A DNA stretch of 64,000 nucleotides from Ktedonobacter racemifer DSM 44963 (GTDB taxonomy: Bacteria; Chloroflexota; Ktedonobacteria; Ktedonobacterales; Ktedonobacteraceae), in assembly GCF_000178855.1 (NCBI RefSeq), contig NZ_ADVG01000003.1:2653341-2717340 (forward strand). Reading direction: 5' to 3'. The position numbers and the translations under genes were made by a program. This document shows, piece after piece, positions 18,575 through 26,680 of this stretch. The notes below the pieces were generated by a model, which searched no databases, was not told the origin of the DNA, and saw nothing but the letters and a program-made list of their open reading frames with translations. Every line of letters starts with the position of its first letter. The first letter of the stretch is position 1.

Positions 18575-18757
18575 ATGAAAGCCATCCGTCTGTATGGTCG
18601 GCATGGTCCTGATCACATGGTGTTCGAAATGGTGTTCGAAGATGCACCACAACCTCAGCCAGGAATGGGAGAAGTCCTGGTTCGTGTCCATGCGACAAGT
18701 GTGATGTGGCAGGAACCTACCTGGTCGGAAACCTGGAAAACACTGAATAAAGGATAG
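18575..18757 (+). pseudogene. N-terminal fragment of a quinone oxidoreductase/ADH
   Basis: 60 residues behind aaggagacatg. MKAIRLYGRHGPDHMVFE, then GEVLVRVHATSV, matches the start of the GroES-like domain of zinc-independent medium-chain dehydrogenases and resembles the intact protein at 20566-21513. The remaining ~270 residues, including the NADPH-binding domain, are missing. A 12-bp tandem duplication (atggtgttcgaa twice) repeats MVFE near residue 18. The next gene starts 15 bp later. Confidence 0.7.
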
Positions 18758-18771
18758 GAGGAATATGAGCG

Positions 18772-19632
18772 ATGATTCTTGTTACAGGTGCGACAAGTGC
18801 CGTTGGAAAGGCCGTTATCAAAGAGCTTCTGGCAAGGAAGGTTCCAGTCCGCGCCTTCGTGCGTAAACCAGTTGATGCCGCGAAACTACAGGCTCAGGGG
18901 GTGGAAGCTTTTTTAGGTGATATGACGCAGCAAGCGAGCGTTGTGCAGGCGCTGCAAGGAATCGAGAGCGTTTATCTCATTACTCCGGCCGCAGAGCATC
19001 TCGTAGAAACCGAGGGGCTATGGGCGCAGGAAGGGAAAAAAGCCGGGATACGTCACCTCGTCAAACAATCTGAAATAGGGGCGGACCCTCGATCGTCGAG
19101 TCCATTACTGCACTATCATGGGAAAGCTGAGGACACAATTCGTGCCTTAGGGGTACCGTACACTATTCTACGTACACTTTTTCTGATGCAAAACTTTGAG
19201 CTCATGTATGCCCGGCCAATTATCACTCAGGGGATGATGTATGCTCCGCTGGCGGATGCGCGTATGAGCTACGTTGATGCACGTGATATCGGCGCTGTTG
19301 CGGCACATCTGCTCGGCGAGGAGAAATATCAGTACAAGGAATATGATGCGACCGGTCCAGAGGCGATCACGTGCACACAACTGGCGGAGATATTCTCTTC
19401 GTTATTGCATACCCCGGTTCACTACGCAACCATCTCTGACGAGGAGGCAGAAACAGTACTCCAGGGGCTTTACTCCCCCTGGACGGCGCACGCGGTCGTG
19501 ACGCTGCTCCAGTTTTATCGTCAGGGCGGTGGGAACCTTGTTACCCCGGTTGTGGATGAGGTCATAGGCCGCAAGCCTTGTACGGCAGCCGCGTTCATTT
19601 CTGAGCACTTACAGAGCTTCCAGGCCGCCTGA
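18772..19632 (+). CDS. NmrA-like NAD(P)-binding protein
   Basis: 286 residues. LVTGATSAVGKAVIKELL gives the nucleotide-binding motif at the N-terminus. KQSEIGADPRSSSPLLHYHG followed by YTILRTLFLMQNF is characteristic of NmrA/HSCARG-type atypical SDRs, which often lack catalytic Tyr and sense redox state or reduce quinones. Preceded by ataggaggaat. It sits directly after the oxidoreductase fragment and may have formed an operon with the full-length gene. Confidence 0.85.
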   Translation: MILVTGATSAVGKAVIKELLARKVPVRAFVRKPVDAAKLQAQGVEAFLGDMTQQASVVQALQGIESVYLITPAAEHLVETEGLWAQEGKKAGIRHLVKQSEIGADPRSSSPLLHYHGKAEDTIRALGVPYTILRTLFLMQNFELMYARPIITQGMMYAPLADARMSYVDARDIGAVAAHLLGEEKYQYKEYDATGPEAITCTQLAEIFSSLLHTPVHYATISDEEAETVLQGLYSPWTAHAVVTLLQFYRQGGGNLVTPVVDEVIGRKPCTAAAFISEHLQSFQAA

Positions 19633-19784
19633 AGATTTTTGGAGCCTTTGATTGGTACCAGAGGTGCTGATGATCTGCTATGGAATTTCCAGAGCATGCT
19701 TATCCAGGGCTTTCCAGCACTCATCAGACTCTCTGTTTAGACATCACAAGCCCGACGTACGGGCTACGAAGGAGGAGGTTCAGT

Positions 19785-20513
19785 ATGGTGGTTATTGGCA
19801 GTAGTGGGCCTGTGACTGGGGCAACTGGCAGGGTGGCATTCGTGACGGGGGCCAGCAGCGGAATCGGTGCGACCACCGCGCGCCTTCTGACCGCGCGCGG
19901 GATGCGCGTAGTGGTCAACGACCTCCACAGCAGCACGGCAGCCGAGGAGGTCGTAGCCGGCATCAAGGCCGCAGGCGGACAGGCCATGGCCTTGCAGGCC
20001 GACGTGCGCGAGGTAGCTGCGGTCGAGAGCATGATCGAGCAGGTTCAGGTGGCATGGGGTGGCATCGACGTACTTGTGCACAACGCGCTCACCCCGTATG
20101 TGATCAAGCCGTTTCAGGACATGACGCGGGAAGAACTGGGTGGCAAGCTCGACGACGAGATGCGTGCGGCGTTCGCGGTCACCAAAGCCGTTCTGCTCGC
20201 CATGACTGAACAGGGCTGGGGACGCATCATCTATCTCGGTACCGGCCTCAGCCGCCATCCCCGGGAGGGCATGATCGCACTGGGCACGGCCAAGGCCGCA
20301 CTGACACAGTTCGCCCGGTATCTCGCCCAGGAACTAGGCCCGCGAGGCATCACGGCCAACGTCGTCGAGCCCGGCCCGGTGGAGGACACGCGCATGGTGG
20401 GTGCCCTCGATGAGGAGTACAAGCAGCGGCAGGTGGCCGCTACCCCTGGGGCGCCTGGCACACCCGGGCGACGTTGCCCAGGAAGAATAGTCATTCTGAT
20501 CGAGGCTCCCTAA
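19785..20513 (+). CDS. Short-chain dehydrogenase, catalytic Tyr missing and 3' end shifted
   Basis: Start at 19785 after ggaggttcagt. VAFVTGASSGIGATTARLL is the cofactor motif, VLVHNALTP the N-A-G-like strand, and YLGTGLSRHP carries the Ser. In the expected Y-x-x-x-K position the protein reads L-G-T-A-K, so the catalytic Tyr is absent. Near the end, after QRQVAATP, the family sequence (GRLAHPGDVAQEE) lies in another frame. A 1-nt shift and C-terminal truncation are therefore likely, and the gene is probably not functional. The region is richer in G+C than its surroundings. Confidence 0.65.
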   Translation: MVVIGSSGPVTGATGRVAFVTGASSGIGATTARLLTARGMRVVVNDLHSSTAAEEVVAGIKAAGGQAMALQADVREVAAVESMIEQVQVAWGGIDVLVHNALTPYVIKPFQDMTREELGGKLDDEMRAAFAVTKAVLLAMTEQGWGRIIYLGTGLSRHPREGMIALGTAKAALTQFARYLAQELGPRGITANVVEPGPVEDTRMVGALDEEYKQRQVAATPGAPGTPGRRCPGRIVILIEAP

Positions 20514-20565
20514 CTGGGCAAGAGCCAACTTTTGCACAAATTCCCAAACAGAGCTTGCGTCTGTT

Positions 20566-21513
20566 CTAGACACTCAGAACTAGTTTTCCGCGCAGATGAC
20601 CTTCTGAGAGGCGCTCGTAGGCTTGACGAGCCTGTTCTAGAGGATACACTTTCTCGATCAGTGGTTTCAGGTGCCCTTCATCGGTGAAGCGAGCAAGCTG
20701 TGTAAGATCATCGGCGTTGGCTTCAACGATGAACCAGACCCCCTTCTTCTGGTACTGCTCGGCATATTTACTCACCAGATTGGAGGTACCAGCAATTCCT
20801 ACATATGTACCCTCTGGTCTGAGCAGTTTGATGCTTGCTTCAATCACCGAGGCTCCGACTACATCGAAGATAAAGTCGATATCACTCACCACTTCAGCAA
20901 AGTTGGTGGTGGTGTAATCGATCACTTCATCGGCACCAAGAGAGAACAGGGTCTCGCGGTGCTGTCCAGAAGCCACGGCGATCACGTATGCGCCTTTGAG
21001 ATGAGCAAGCTGGACGGCATAGTTCCCCACACCACCAGCGGCACCTTGGATGAGGATACGCTGTCCGGCTTGCAGGCTCCCCTTCTTGAAGAGTGCCTGC
21101 CAGGCGGTGAGCGCCGAGAGGGAGAGAGCCGCACACTCTTCATGACTGACTGATCGGGGTCGTAGGGCAATCTGATTGGGAGTGACAATGGCATATTCAG
21201 CCCAGGCGCCATCACGATCAGGGCGGGGAAGCCCATAGACTTCATCGCCTCCTTGAAACGCTGTCACTCCCCCACCAACTGCTTCAACAATCCCCGAGAC
21301 CTCGTGGCCGGGGATAATAGGGCGTGGTCGTGGCTGGGCGCTATCCCCATGGATATACCATGTTTCCGGCCATGTGAGTTCATCCGGTGTTAAAGCCGCA
21401 GCTTTCACCCGCAAGAGCACTTCCCCAGCAGCAGGTACCGGTTTCGCAACCTCTACCACTTCCAAAAGCTCGGGACCACCAATCTTTTCAGAAACGATGC
21501 CAATGGCTTTCAT
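20566..21513 (-). CDS. NADPH:quinone oxidoreductase-like medium-chain dehydrogenase
   Basis: 315 residues from ATG 21513, preceded by aaaaggagagag; longer starts upstream overlap another gene. The N-terminal GroES-like domain includes RPIIPGHEVSGIVEAVGGGV. The NADPH-binding motif is ILIQGAAGGVGNYAVQLA (about 145-160). The C-terminal KPLIEKVYPLEQARQAYERL is typical. Zinc ligands are absent, so this is a zinc-independent quinone/enone reductase. It lies downstream of, and overlaps by 26 bp, the exported-protein gene on the same strand. Confidence 0.88.
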   Translation of the reverse strand: MKAIGIVSEKIGGPELLEVVEVAKPVPAAGEVLLRVKAAALTPDELTWPETWYIHGDSAQPRPRPIIPGHEVSGIVEAVGGGVTAFQGGDEVYGLPRPDRDGAWAEYAIVTPNQIALRPRSVSHEECAALSLSALTAWQALFKKGSLQAGQRILIQGAAGGVGNYAVQLAHLKGAYVIAVASGQHRETLFSLGADEVIDYTTTNFAEVVSDIDFIFDVVGASVIEASIKLLRPEGTYVGIAGTSNLVSKYAEQYQKKGVWFIVEANADDLTQLARFTDEGHLKPLIEKVYPLEQARQAYERLSEGHLRGKLVLSV

Positions 21514-21988
21514 TTCTCTCTCCTTTTTCCCTCTTGGATTTTTGTGAACTTGAAGAACCCTCACATCCGCTCGCAAACACCTCGACCGTATCATGTGTAC
21601 TCTTCCCACCCTCAGAAGAGGTTCCGATCGTGATCGCGAGCTTGGGGAGGCCATTCATGGAAAGAACCTCCACGGCGTTTGGTTTGTCCGGTCTGACATC
21701 GACGTATGCTTTGCACGAAGACGTACTATGTTGAAAGAATAACAGTTCCGAGCGAACGAAGTTGTTCAGCAGCTTGGTGGCATCCATTCTATACACGATT
21801 CTATCGTAGTGGTTGACATCCAAATCCTCAACGATGGTTTTGGTTTCGCCCGGTCCGAGCGAGAATACTTCGTTGACGAGAACAACTTTACAAGCTACCT
21901 GCGGTCTGTTCAGATGCATGCTTGCGGCAGAAACCGCCTGCGCTGTTATGTTCCAGGCCAGCAAAACGAGCAAAGCACCGCCACACAT
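21488..21988 (-). CDS. Exported protein of unknown function
   Basis: 166 residues; an in-frame TAG five codons upstream fixes ATG 21988 as the first possible start. A short signal peptide (GGALLVLLAWNITAQAVSA) is followed by a beta-type domain with spaced cysteines (VACKVVLVN, SSCKAYVDV, ASGCEGS) and the phrase LGPGETKTIVEDLDVNHYDR. A Ser/Lys-rich tail overlaps the start of the oxidoreductase gene. No family recognised; the overlap suggests co-translation. Confidence 0.55.
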   Translation of the reverse strand: MCGGALLVLLAWNITAQAVSAASMHLNRPQVACKVVLVNEVFSLGPGETKTIVEDLDVNHYDRIVYRMDATKLLNNFVRSELLFFQHSTSSCKAYVDVRPDKPNAVEVLSMNGLPKLAITIGTSSEGGKSTHDTVEVFASGCEGSSSSQKSKREKGERNESHWHRF

Positions 21989-22211
21989 ACAGAGCTATAT
22001 CCGATGCATCTCTTCCTCCCTTTCTGGCAGATACCTCCGTACAGACCGCAATCGATCCATGAAAAAACGTCATACTTTCCCTCGCATTATGAATCATCGA
22101 CGCAAACTGAACAGGAGAATGATTGGCGATGAAATGGCTCATCCCACGGGATGCGCAACGAGGTAGGGTAGGCCGCTGGCAAGGTATTGTGGTCCAATCC
22201 TTTTCCCTCGG

Positions 22212-22253
22212 CCTCCCTCAGAACCGGACTTGATACGTTAGCATCATCCGGCT
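22212..22253 (-). ncRNA. Group II intron-like hairpin remnant
   Basis: On the minus strand GAGCCGGA (22253-22246) pairs with TCCGGTTC across an AU-rich loop and is followed by TGAGGGAGG. This arrangement is characteristic of the conserved hairpin near the ORF of many bacterial group II introns. No reverse-transcriptase frame remains nearby, so at most a fragment is present. Confidence 0.4.
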
Positions 22254-22385
22254 CGCCAGTGATTTATGTCCTGATCTTCTGTCCTGTGGGCTTCCCGGTA
22301 TGGATAGCCCTGTGACAGTTCTGGGATGCATAGCGTTCACTATCATAGCGGCGCTGCTGACTACGCAGATGACATGCCTTCCACG

Positions 22386-22557
22386 TCAGGCCTTCTTCCT
22401 GATGGGAAGGGTCACCGTAAAGGTGGAGTCTTTCCCGACGGTGCTATCCACCGTAATGGTTCCCTCATGATATTTGACGATCTCGCCTACAATGTAGAGT
22501 CCCATGCCTAAACCGGCGATCCAGGCAGATCGCTGCCCCAGATGCCACGTTGCGACT
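22386..22557 (-). pseudogene. C-terminal remnant of a histidine kinase
   Basis: A minus-strand frame ending at 22386 reads AWIAGLGMGLYIVGEIVKYH and then DSTFTVTLPIRKKA. This is the G2 box and last strand of a HATPase_c domain, close to the end of the kinase at 33147-33926. Nothing upstream of this box survives. It abuts the group II intron-like hairpin. Confidence 0.65.
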
Positions 22558-22636
22558 CATTCTCTTCAGGCTTTATATGTGCTTTTTCCTGACAAGGTGC
22601 CCGGTACGTATTCACAAACCGCTGGTCGTTCCACCA

Positions 22637-22978
22637 TCACGCCCTGACATCCTGGCCTTCTAAGGGGTAGCCTGCTTGCTCCCACTCGGCCAGCCCACCT
22701 GCAAAATGCAACACATGAGCATAGCCCTGGTATTCAAGCAACTTGCCGAAGGCAGCACTGGCAACGCAGGTTCGGTCGGAACAGTAGACAACAATCTCGT
22801 CTTCTTTGTGAAGCTCGGTCAGCGCATCCTGGATGGTGGCGAAGTAGAGGGAGCCAGGAATGTGCTTTGTCTGGTACTGCCACTCACTCAGAGCCATCAC
22901 CAAGCGAAAGGATTCATGGTGGTCCACTTTCTGTTTCAACTCTTGATGGTCAATGCTTCTCAATGATTTCTCCTCCAT
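22637..22978 (-). CDS. Rhodanese-like sulfurtransferase
   Basis: 113-residue single-domain rhodanese. The active-site loop is IVVYCSDRTCVASAAF (Cys in YCSDRTC), preceded by IPGSLYFATIQDAL and followed by HFAGGLAEWEQAGYPL, all typical. It would transfer sulfane sulfur from a donor to a thiol acceptor. It begins 6 bp after the stop of the shortened RidA gene on the same strand, so it is probably the last gene of the operon. Confidence 0.88.
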   Translation of the reverse strand: MEEKSLRSIDHQELKQKVDHHESFRLVMALSEWQYQTKHIPGSLYFATIQDALTELHKEDEIVVYCSDRTCVASAAFGKLLEYQGYAHVLHFAGGLAEWEQAGYPLEGQDVRA

Positions 22979-22984
22979 TCCGTT

Positions 22985-23122
22985 TTACTTCGCTGCCTGT
23001 ACCTCAGCCTCGACGAGAAAATCTGGACGAATAAATCCTGACACAATCAACGACATGGCCGCTGGACCATCACCGACCTGAGCAACCTTGGTTGCTACTC
23101 CTGTATTATGTATTTTATTCAT
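22985..23122 (-). pseudogene. RidA-family gene with an internal in-frame deletion
   Basis: A 45-residue frame behind a good ribosome site (aaggagattcatt). It starts MNKIHNTGVATKVAQVGDG and then jumps to AAMSLIVSGFIRPDFLVEAE. The two parts match the beginning and end of RidA next door, so roughly two thirds of the gene has been removed without losing the frame. Its ATG overlaps the TGA of the full RidA gene (ATGA), so it would be translated. Confidence 0.7.
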
Positions 23123-23517
23123 AATGAATCTCCTTCAGTTTTTGCTGCAATAACTTCGATTTCAACAAGAATGTCCGGGCGAATCAATTCGGTGACCACA
23201 GACAGCATGAAAGCTGGTCGAGCTTCACCCAGATAACGGCTTCGTACTTGAATATAAGCTGGTTTATCTTCCGGGTGAATCAGGTATTGCGTAACCTTGA
23301 CGATATCCGCCACTTCCATGCCAGCAGCTTCCAGGATCGCCAGGATATTCTTCCAGGCTTGGTCGGCCTGTGCCTCAATCGTCTCTGGCGCGGTTCCATC
23401 AGGCCTGATGCCAGGCGTTCCAGATGTATGCAGCCAGCGAACCTTGCCTGAAACCTCTACCCCATCACTGTAGCGACCAATCTGCGCCGCCACTCCTCTA
23501 TTATGGGTTGTCTTCAT
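23119..23517 (-). CDS. RidA (YjgF/YER057c/UK114) family enamine/imine deaminase
   Basis: 132 residues. The N-terminal HNRGVAAQIGRYSDGVEV, the central IEAQADQAWKNILAILEAAG and the C-terminal RSRYLGEARPAFMLSVVTEL, then PDILVEIEVIA, fit the RidA family, which hydrolyses reactive enamine/imine intermediates. The catalytic Arg of archetypal RidA corresponds to GEARPAFM. It overlaps a deleted copy of itself and is followed by rhodanese, and lies downstream of the DUF2090 gene on the same strand. A second duplication (3' end of that gene) lies just upstream. Confidence 0.85.
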   Translation of the reverse strand: MKTTHNRGVAAQIGRYSDGVEVSGKVRWLHTSGTPGIRPDGTAPETIEAQADQAWKNILAILEAAGMEVADIVKVTQYLIHPEDKPAYIQVRSRYLGEARPAFMLSVVTELIRPDILVEIEVIAAKTEGDSL

Positions 23518-23634
23518 TATTCGTCTCCTTTGTTATCTCCATCTCAATGTGAGAATGCATGCGAGAAAAGGTGAGAAAAGATGGGTTTTTTGAAGAATAC
23601 CTTTCCTCAAACAATATCAGCATACGAGTCATCC

Positions 23635-23909
23635 CGAGTGAAAAACTAATGATCTCCCTGGCTACTATCAGCTGCCACGCTGATCTGACGACCTTCTTGA
23701 AAGATCCGGTTCCAGGTCTCAAAGTTCTGCGCGATTTGCGTTGTGGCTTCGTCAGGAGAAGTTCAAACATGACCTTAATCGGGCTTGACCGAGTGAAAAA
23801 CTAGCGATCTCCCTGGCTACTATCAGCCGCCTGGCTGATCTGACGATCTTCTTGAAAGACCCGGCTCCAGGTTTCAAAGTTCTGCGCGATTTGCGTTGTA
23901 GCTTCGTCC
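23635..23909. repeat. Direct repeat of a 120-bp gene 3' end
   Basis: Units 23635-23754 and 23790-23909 differ at about 11 of 120 positions. Both encode, on the minus strand, the same C-terminal segment (DEATTQIAQNFETW..., ending SSQGD). The left unit is therefore the surviving 3' end of a lost tandem copy of the aldolase-like gene. Confidence 0.8.
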
Positions 23910-24739
23910 AGGGAGAGACGCTTTGCCTCAAAGGCAACGACGGCGTTCCACCAACTGGTGCGGCCAACGGCAAAGCCGATAAATCCCGGCACGCTGGTGG
24001 CCGCCTGGAGCCAATGCGTCACACGCTCCTGGCTTGCTCCGCGCCCCAACACGATGAGGCCAACGTTCTGCCCGCTATTGCGGTGCGCCACTTCGACTAT
24101 CCGCTCACAGTCGGTGCGTTGATCCAACCCTTCAATTTTCCAGACATCCGGTTCCACGCCCGCCTGCCGCAATTCCTCTATGACCTGGACCATGAAACGG
24201 GGCCGAAGCTGCGTGTCATAAGTACCTTTATGGTGATCGACAAGTTCAAGCTGCTGGGGCGTAGCCGGAACAAGCAACTCAAACAGGAACAGGCGTTGCA
24301 CCTAGTGCAGGTAGTCGGAGAGACGTTTCAAGCGTTGGGTTTGGCGTTGGTTCAACGCGCGATCTCCCTCGGGGTTATAGCGGACCAGTACCTTGGCGAA
24401 CGTTGGCTGCATGGCTTCAATATGTTGCGCGAAGTCGTCGCCATAGATAAAATCAAACTCGTCCTGCCCGCTTTTCTCCACCGAGACTGCTGTGATGGTG
24501 CCGTGTTGTGTGGCGTCGCGCAGGATATCAACGCCATATTCTTCATCAACGAGGATACCTGCCTCCTCTTTGGGGATACGTGCCTTTTTAAAGCCCTCGT
24601 AGATAATTTGTTTACTCTCAGCTACTCTCAACGCTTGCTCGACGCTGAGCGGCTCTTTCCAGCCAAACAAACCGCTGATATATGAATTGCGATGATCAAA
24701 CGGCAAAATGGAGAGCTGCTTTGTATATCCTGTGAGCAT
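23801..24739 (-). pseudogene. DUF2090 aldolase-like gene interrupted by TAG
   Basis: The N-terminal part (24739-24305: QLSILPFDHRNSYISGLFGW, GILVDEEYGVDIL) and C-terminal part (from 24301: RLFLFELLVPATPQQLE, VGLIVLGRGA, TSWWNAVVAFEAKRLS) are in one frame, separated only by a TAG at 24302-24304 after YLH. The family resembles the C-terminal DUF2090 domain of IolC-type proteins, a TIM-barrel aldolase-like fold. The Gln codon CAG fits the position best, and CACCAGGTG to CACTAGGTG would be one transition. A GTG directly after the stop could allow restart. Confidence 0.75.
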
Positions 24740-24759
24740 ATGTGTGGGCTCCTTATATG

Positions 24760-24990
24760 TTAATATGTTTTCAAGCCCTCTCGACCAAGGGCTAGCAGGG
24801 TCGCTCCCTGCTCGATTCGTCCTGCTGGGGAAAGGCTAAGGACTCCACACGGCTTGACCGGCAACGAAAGATCGCTCTTTCCCAGCAGTTTTTCCTGGGC
24901 CAATCGATGATTGGAGGGTAGTTGCTTCGAGCACCCGTTATATAAGGACCCGACCGCTCCCAGGACGTTTTGGCGAAAGGAACTTCGAAG
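24760..24990 (+). ncRNA. IS110 left-end leader, candidate bridge RNA
   Basis: 230 bp of non-coding DNA lie between the disrupted promoter region of the DUF2090 gene and the IS110 transposase. It folds into at least one strong stem (ctgctggggaaag / ctttcccagcag, one bulge) plus smaller hairpins. IS110-group elements encode their bridge RNA in this position. Target- and donor-binding loops could not be assigned without the insertion junctions. Confidence 0.4.
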
Positions 24991-26205
24991 ATGTGGTATG
25001 TTGGATTGGATTGGAGCGATACCCATCATGATGTGGTTGTGCTCGATGAAGCCGGACATCGGGTGGGAACGCAGCGTTTTGCCCACAGCCATCAAGGTTT
25101 GCACCACTTGAAAGACTTTTTGCTGAGCATAGCCTCTAGGCCGGAGGATCTGGCCTGTATCGTCGAAACGAATCATGGCCTGCTCATTACCTTCCTGTTG
25201 GAAGCAGGCATTCCGGTGTATCCGGTCAACCCGAAGACCGCGAATCAACTGCGTAAAACAGCAGGCGCGAAGACCGACCGCATTGATGCCTATCTGCTGG
25301 CGAAAACCGGACGTTTTGACCTGGCCGATCTGCGTCGCCTCTCTCCTGATAGCCCGATCATTGCTGAATTGAAGACGCTCACACGCGATCAGGATGCCCT
25401 GATTCAAAGCCAAACGCGACTGGTCAACCAACTCACCGCCTGCCTCAAAGAGTATTACCCAGTCGGCTTGAAGCTGTTTGGAAAACTGCATCAGCCCTCG
25501 ACACTGCTGTTTTTGCAGGCGTATCCGACTCCAGCCGCAGCGGCGGCCGCTTCCCTTGAAGAGATTGAGGCACTGCTCAAAAGGTGCAAGTATCCCAATG
25601 CGAGGCGGGCAGCCACTGAGATAGTGGAGCAACTGCATCACCAAGAGTTGACGGCCAATGAGGTTATCGTGCGTGCCAAATCGCGCCTGATGCTCTCGCT
25701 GGTCAGACAGTTGCTGCCACTGCTTGAGGACATCAAAAGCTACGATAAGGAGATTGCTTCCCTTTTTTTGAAGCATCCCGACCATGACCTGTGGCAATCT
25801 CTGCCTCGGGCCGCTCAGCGTCTGGCTCCGCGGCTGCTTGCCGAATGGGGGGATGACCGAGCGCGTTACCGAGATGCCCAAAGCGTGCAGGAACTGGCGG
25901 GTACGGCTCCTATGCCGTTGCAAAGCGGCAATTTTTCCAAAGCCCATAAACGCTTTGCCTGCCTCAAGCCGCTGCGCAATGTGCTCTATCAGTTCGCCTG
26001 GCAGACGACGCGACAAGATGGCTGGGCACGAGAGTATTATCAGCGCAAGCGGATGGAAGGCAAGACCCACAGTATGGCCGTCCGCTGCCTGGCAAATGTC
26101 TGGGTACGCATCATCTATCGCATGTGGGTGAGTAAGGACGTCTATCAGGCCGCAACGTTTGAAGCGGCGAAGCTGGCTCACGCGCCTCGTCAACGTGTCG
26201 CCTAA
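24991..26205 (+). CDS. IS110-family transposase (RuvC-like DEDD plus serine)
   Basis: 404 residues from ATG 24991 (gaaaggaactt upstream); TTG 24970 is an alternative. The N-terminal RuvC-like domain has GLDWSDTHHDVVVLD (Asp), CIVETNHGLL (Glu) and TDRIDAYLLAK (Asp pair). The C-terminal Tnp domain has LAGTAPMPLQSGNF, with the catalytic Ser in SG. It would move DNA as a circular form guided by a structured RNA. The large antisense frame across the element is a shadow. Ends were not resolved because IS110 elements lack long inverted repeats. Confidence 0.9.
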   Translation: MWYVGLDWSDTHHDVVVLDEAGHRVGTQRFAHSHQGLHHLKDFLLSIASRPEDLACIVETNHGLLITFLLEAGIPVYPVNPKTANQLRKTAGAKTDRIDAYLLAKTGRFDLADLRRLSPDSPIIAELKTLTRDQDALIQSQTRLVNQLTACLKEYYPVGLKLFGKLHQPSTLLFLQAYPTPAAAAAASLEEIEALLKRCKYPNARRAATEIVEQLHHQELTANEVIVRAKSRLMLSLVRQLLPLLEDIKSYDKEIASLFLKHPDHDLWQSLPRAAQRLAPRLLAEWGDDRARYRDAQSVQELAGTAPMPLQSGNFSKAHKRFACLKPLRNVLYQFAWQTTRQDGWAREYYQRKRMEGKTHSMAVRCLANVWVRIIYRMWVSKDVYQAATFEAAKLAHAPRQRVA

Positions 26206-26680
26206 ACCCAGGCTGTCCCTTGGCGTCATGGCTGGTTGGGCAGACTCAGCACTGCAACATCTTTTGTCAGTGCGGAGACCGTGTGCTCCAACGGAGTCGC
26301 CCAAACGGTTCCCGCCACGCTCTTTCTGCCGAGCGTGAGCCATTCCTTCATTCCTGCCCTTCGCTCCAACGTCTGCCGCAGCCCACCACCGCGTTCCCGA
26401 CTTCCGGTGTGGGTTACTCGCAGCAGACCACCCCGAGTCAAGGCCGCGCAGGATGGGAAAGAGTCGGGGGTGGGCGCGCTCGTCTTGGCCTTGACCGAGG
26501 TGGGAGACTTGTAAGCCCACACGGGAGGCAGTTTCATTTCTGCTCACCTTACTTTTTCCTTTCTCGTTTTGGCTCTTGACATAGAGGGTCTTTCGTTCAG
26601 AGCGAAACGACACATCGGGAAAGAGCGACGCAGTACGGCATAGACGTCGCTGCCGTCGCTCTTTGCTGTCGCAGCCAAAA
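26206..26680. other. Gene-free stretch downstream of IS110
   Basis: 475 bp containing the right end of IS110 and unassigned DNA. A minus-strand frame (26226-26537) has natural-looking pieces (ERGGGLRQTLERRAGMKEWL) but no known domain and a poor start. An inverted repeat gtcaaggcc / ggccttgac lies around 26.44-26.50 kb. Confidence 0.35.
26620..26664 (-). terminator. Hairpin after the FUSC gene
   Basis: Perfect 11-bp arms aaagagcgacg / cgtcgctcttt around a 23-nt loop, 17 bp beyond the FUSC stop. There is no T run, so it may be a weak or factor-dependent terminator. Confidence 0.45.

Noticed and set aside
21809..22166. Overlapping plus-strand frames of 107 and 117 residues
   Set aside because: Antisense to the exported protein and its upstream region; no motif or ribosome site.
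23635..23909. CRISPR-like repeat
   Set aside because: Only two units of 120 bp that encode a gene end; no spacers.
24760..26613. 617-residue antisense frame
   Set aside because: Lies opposite the IS110 transposase, which has clear catalytic motifs; the antisense frame has shadow composition and no domain.
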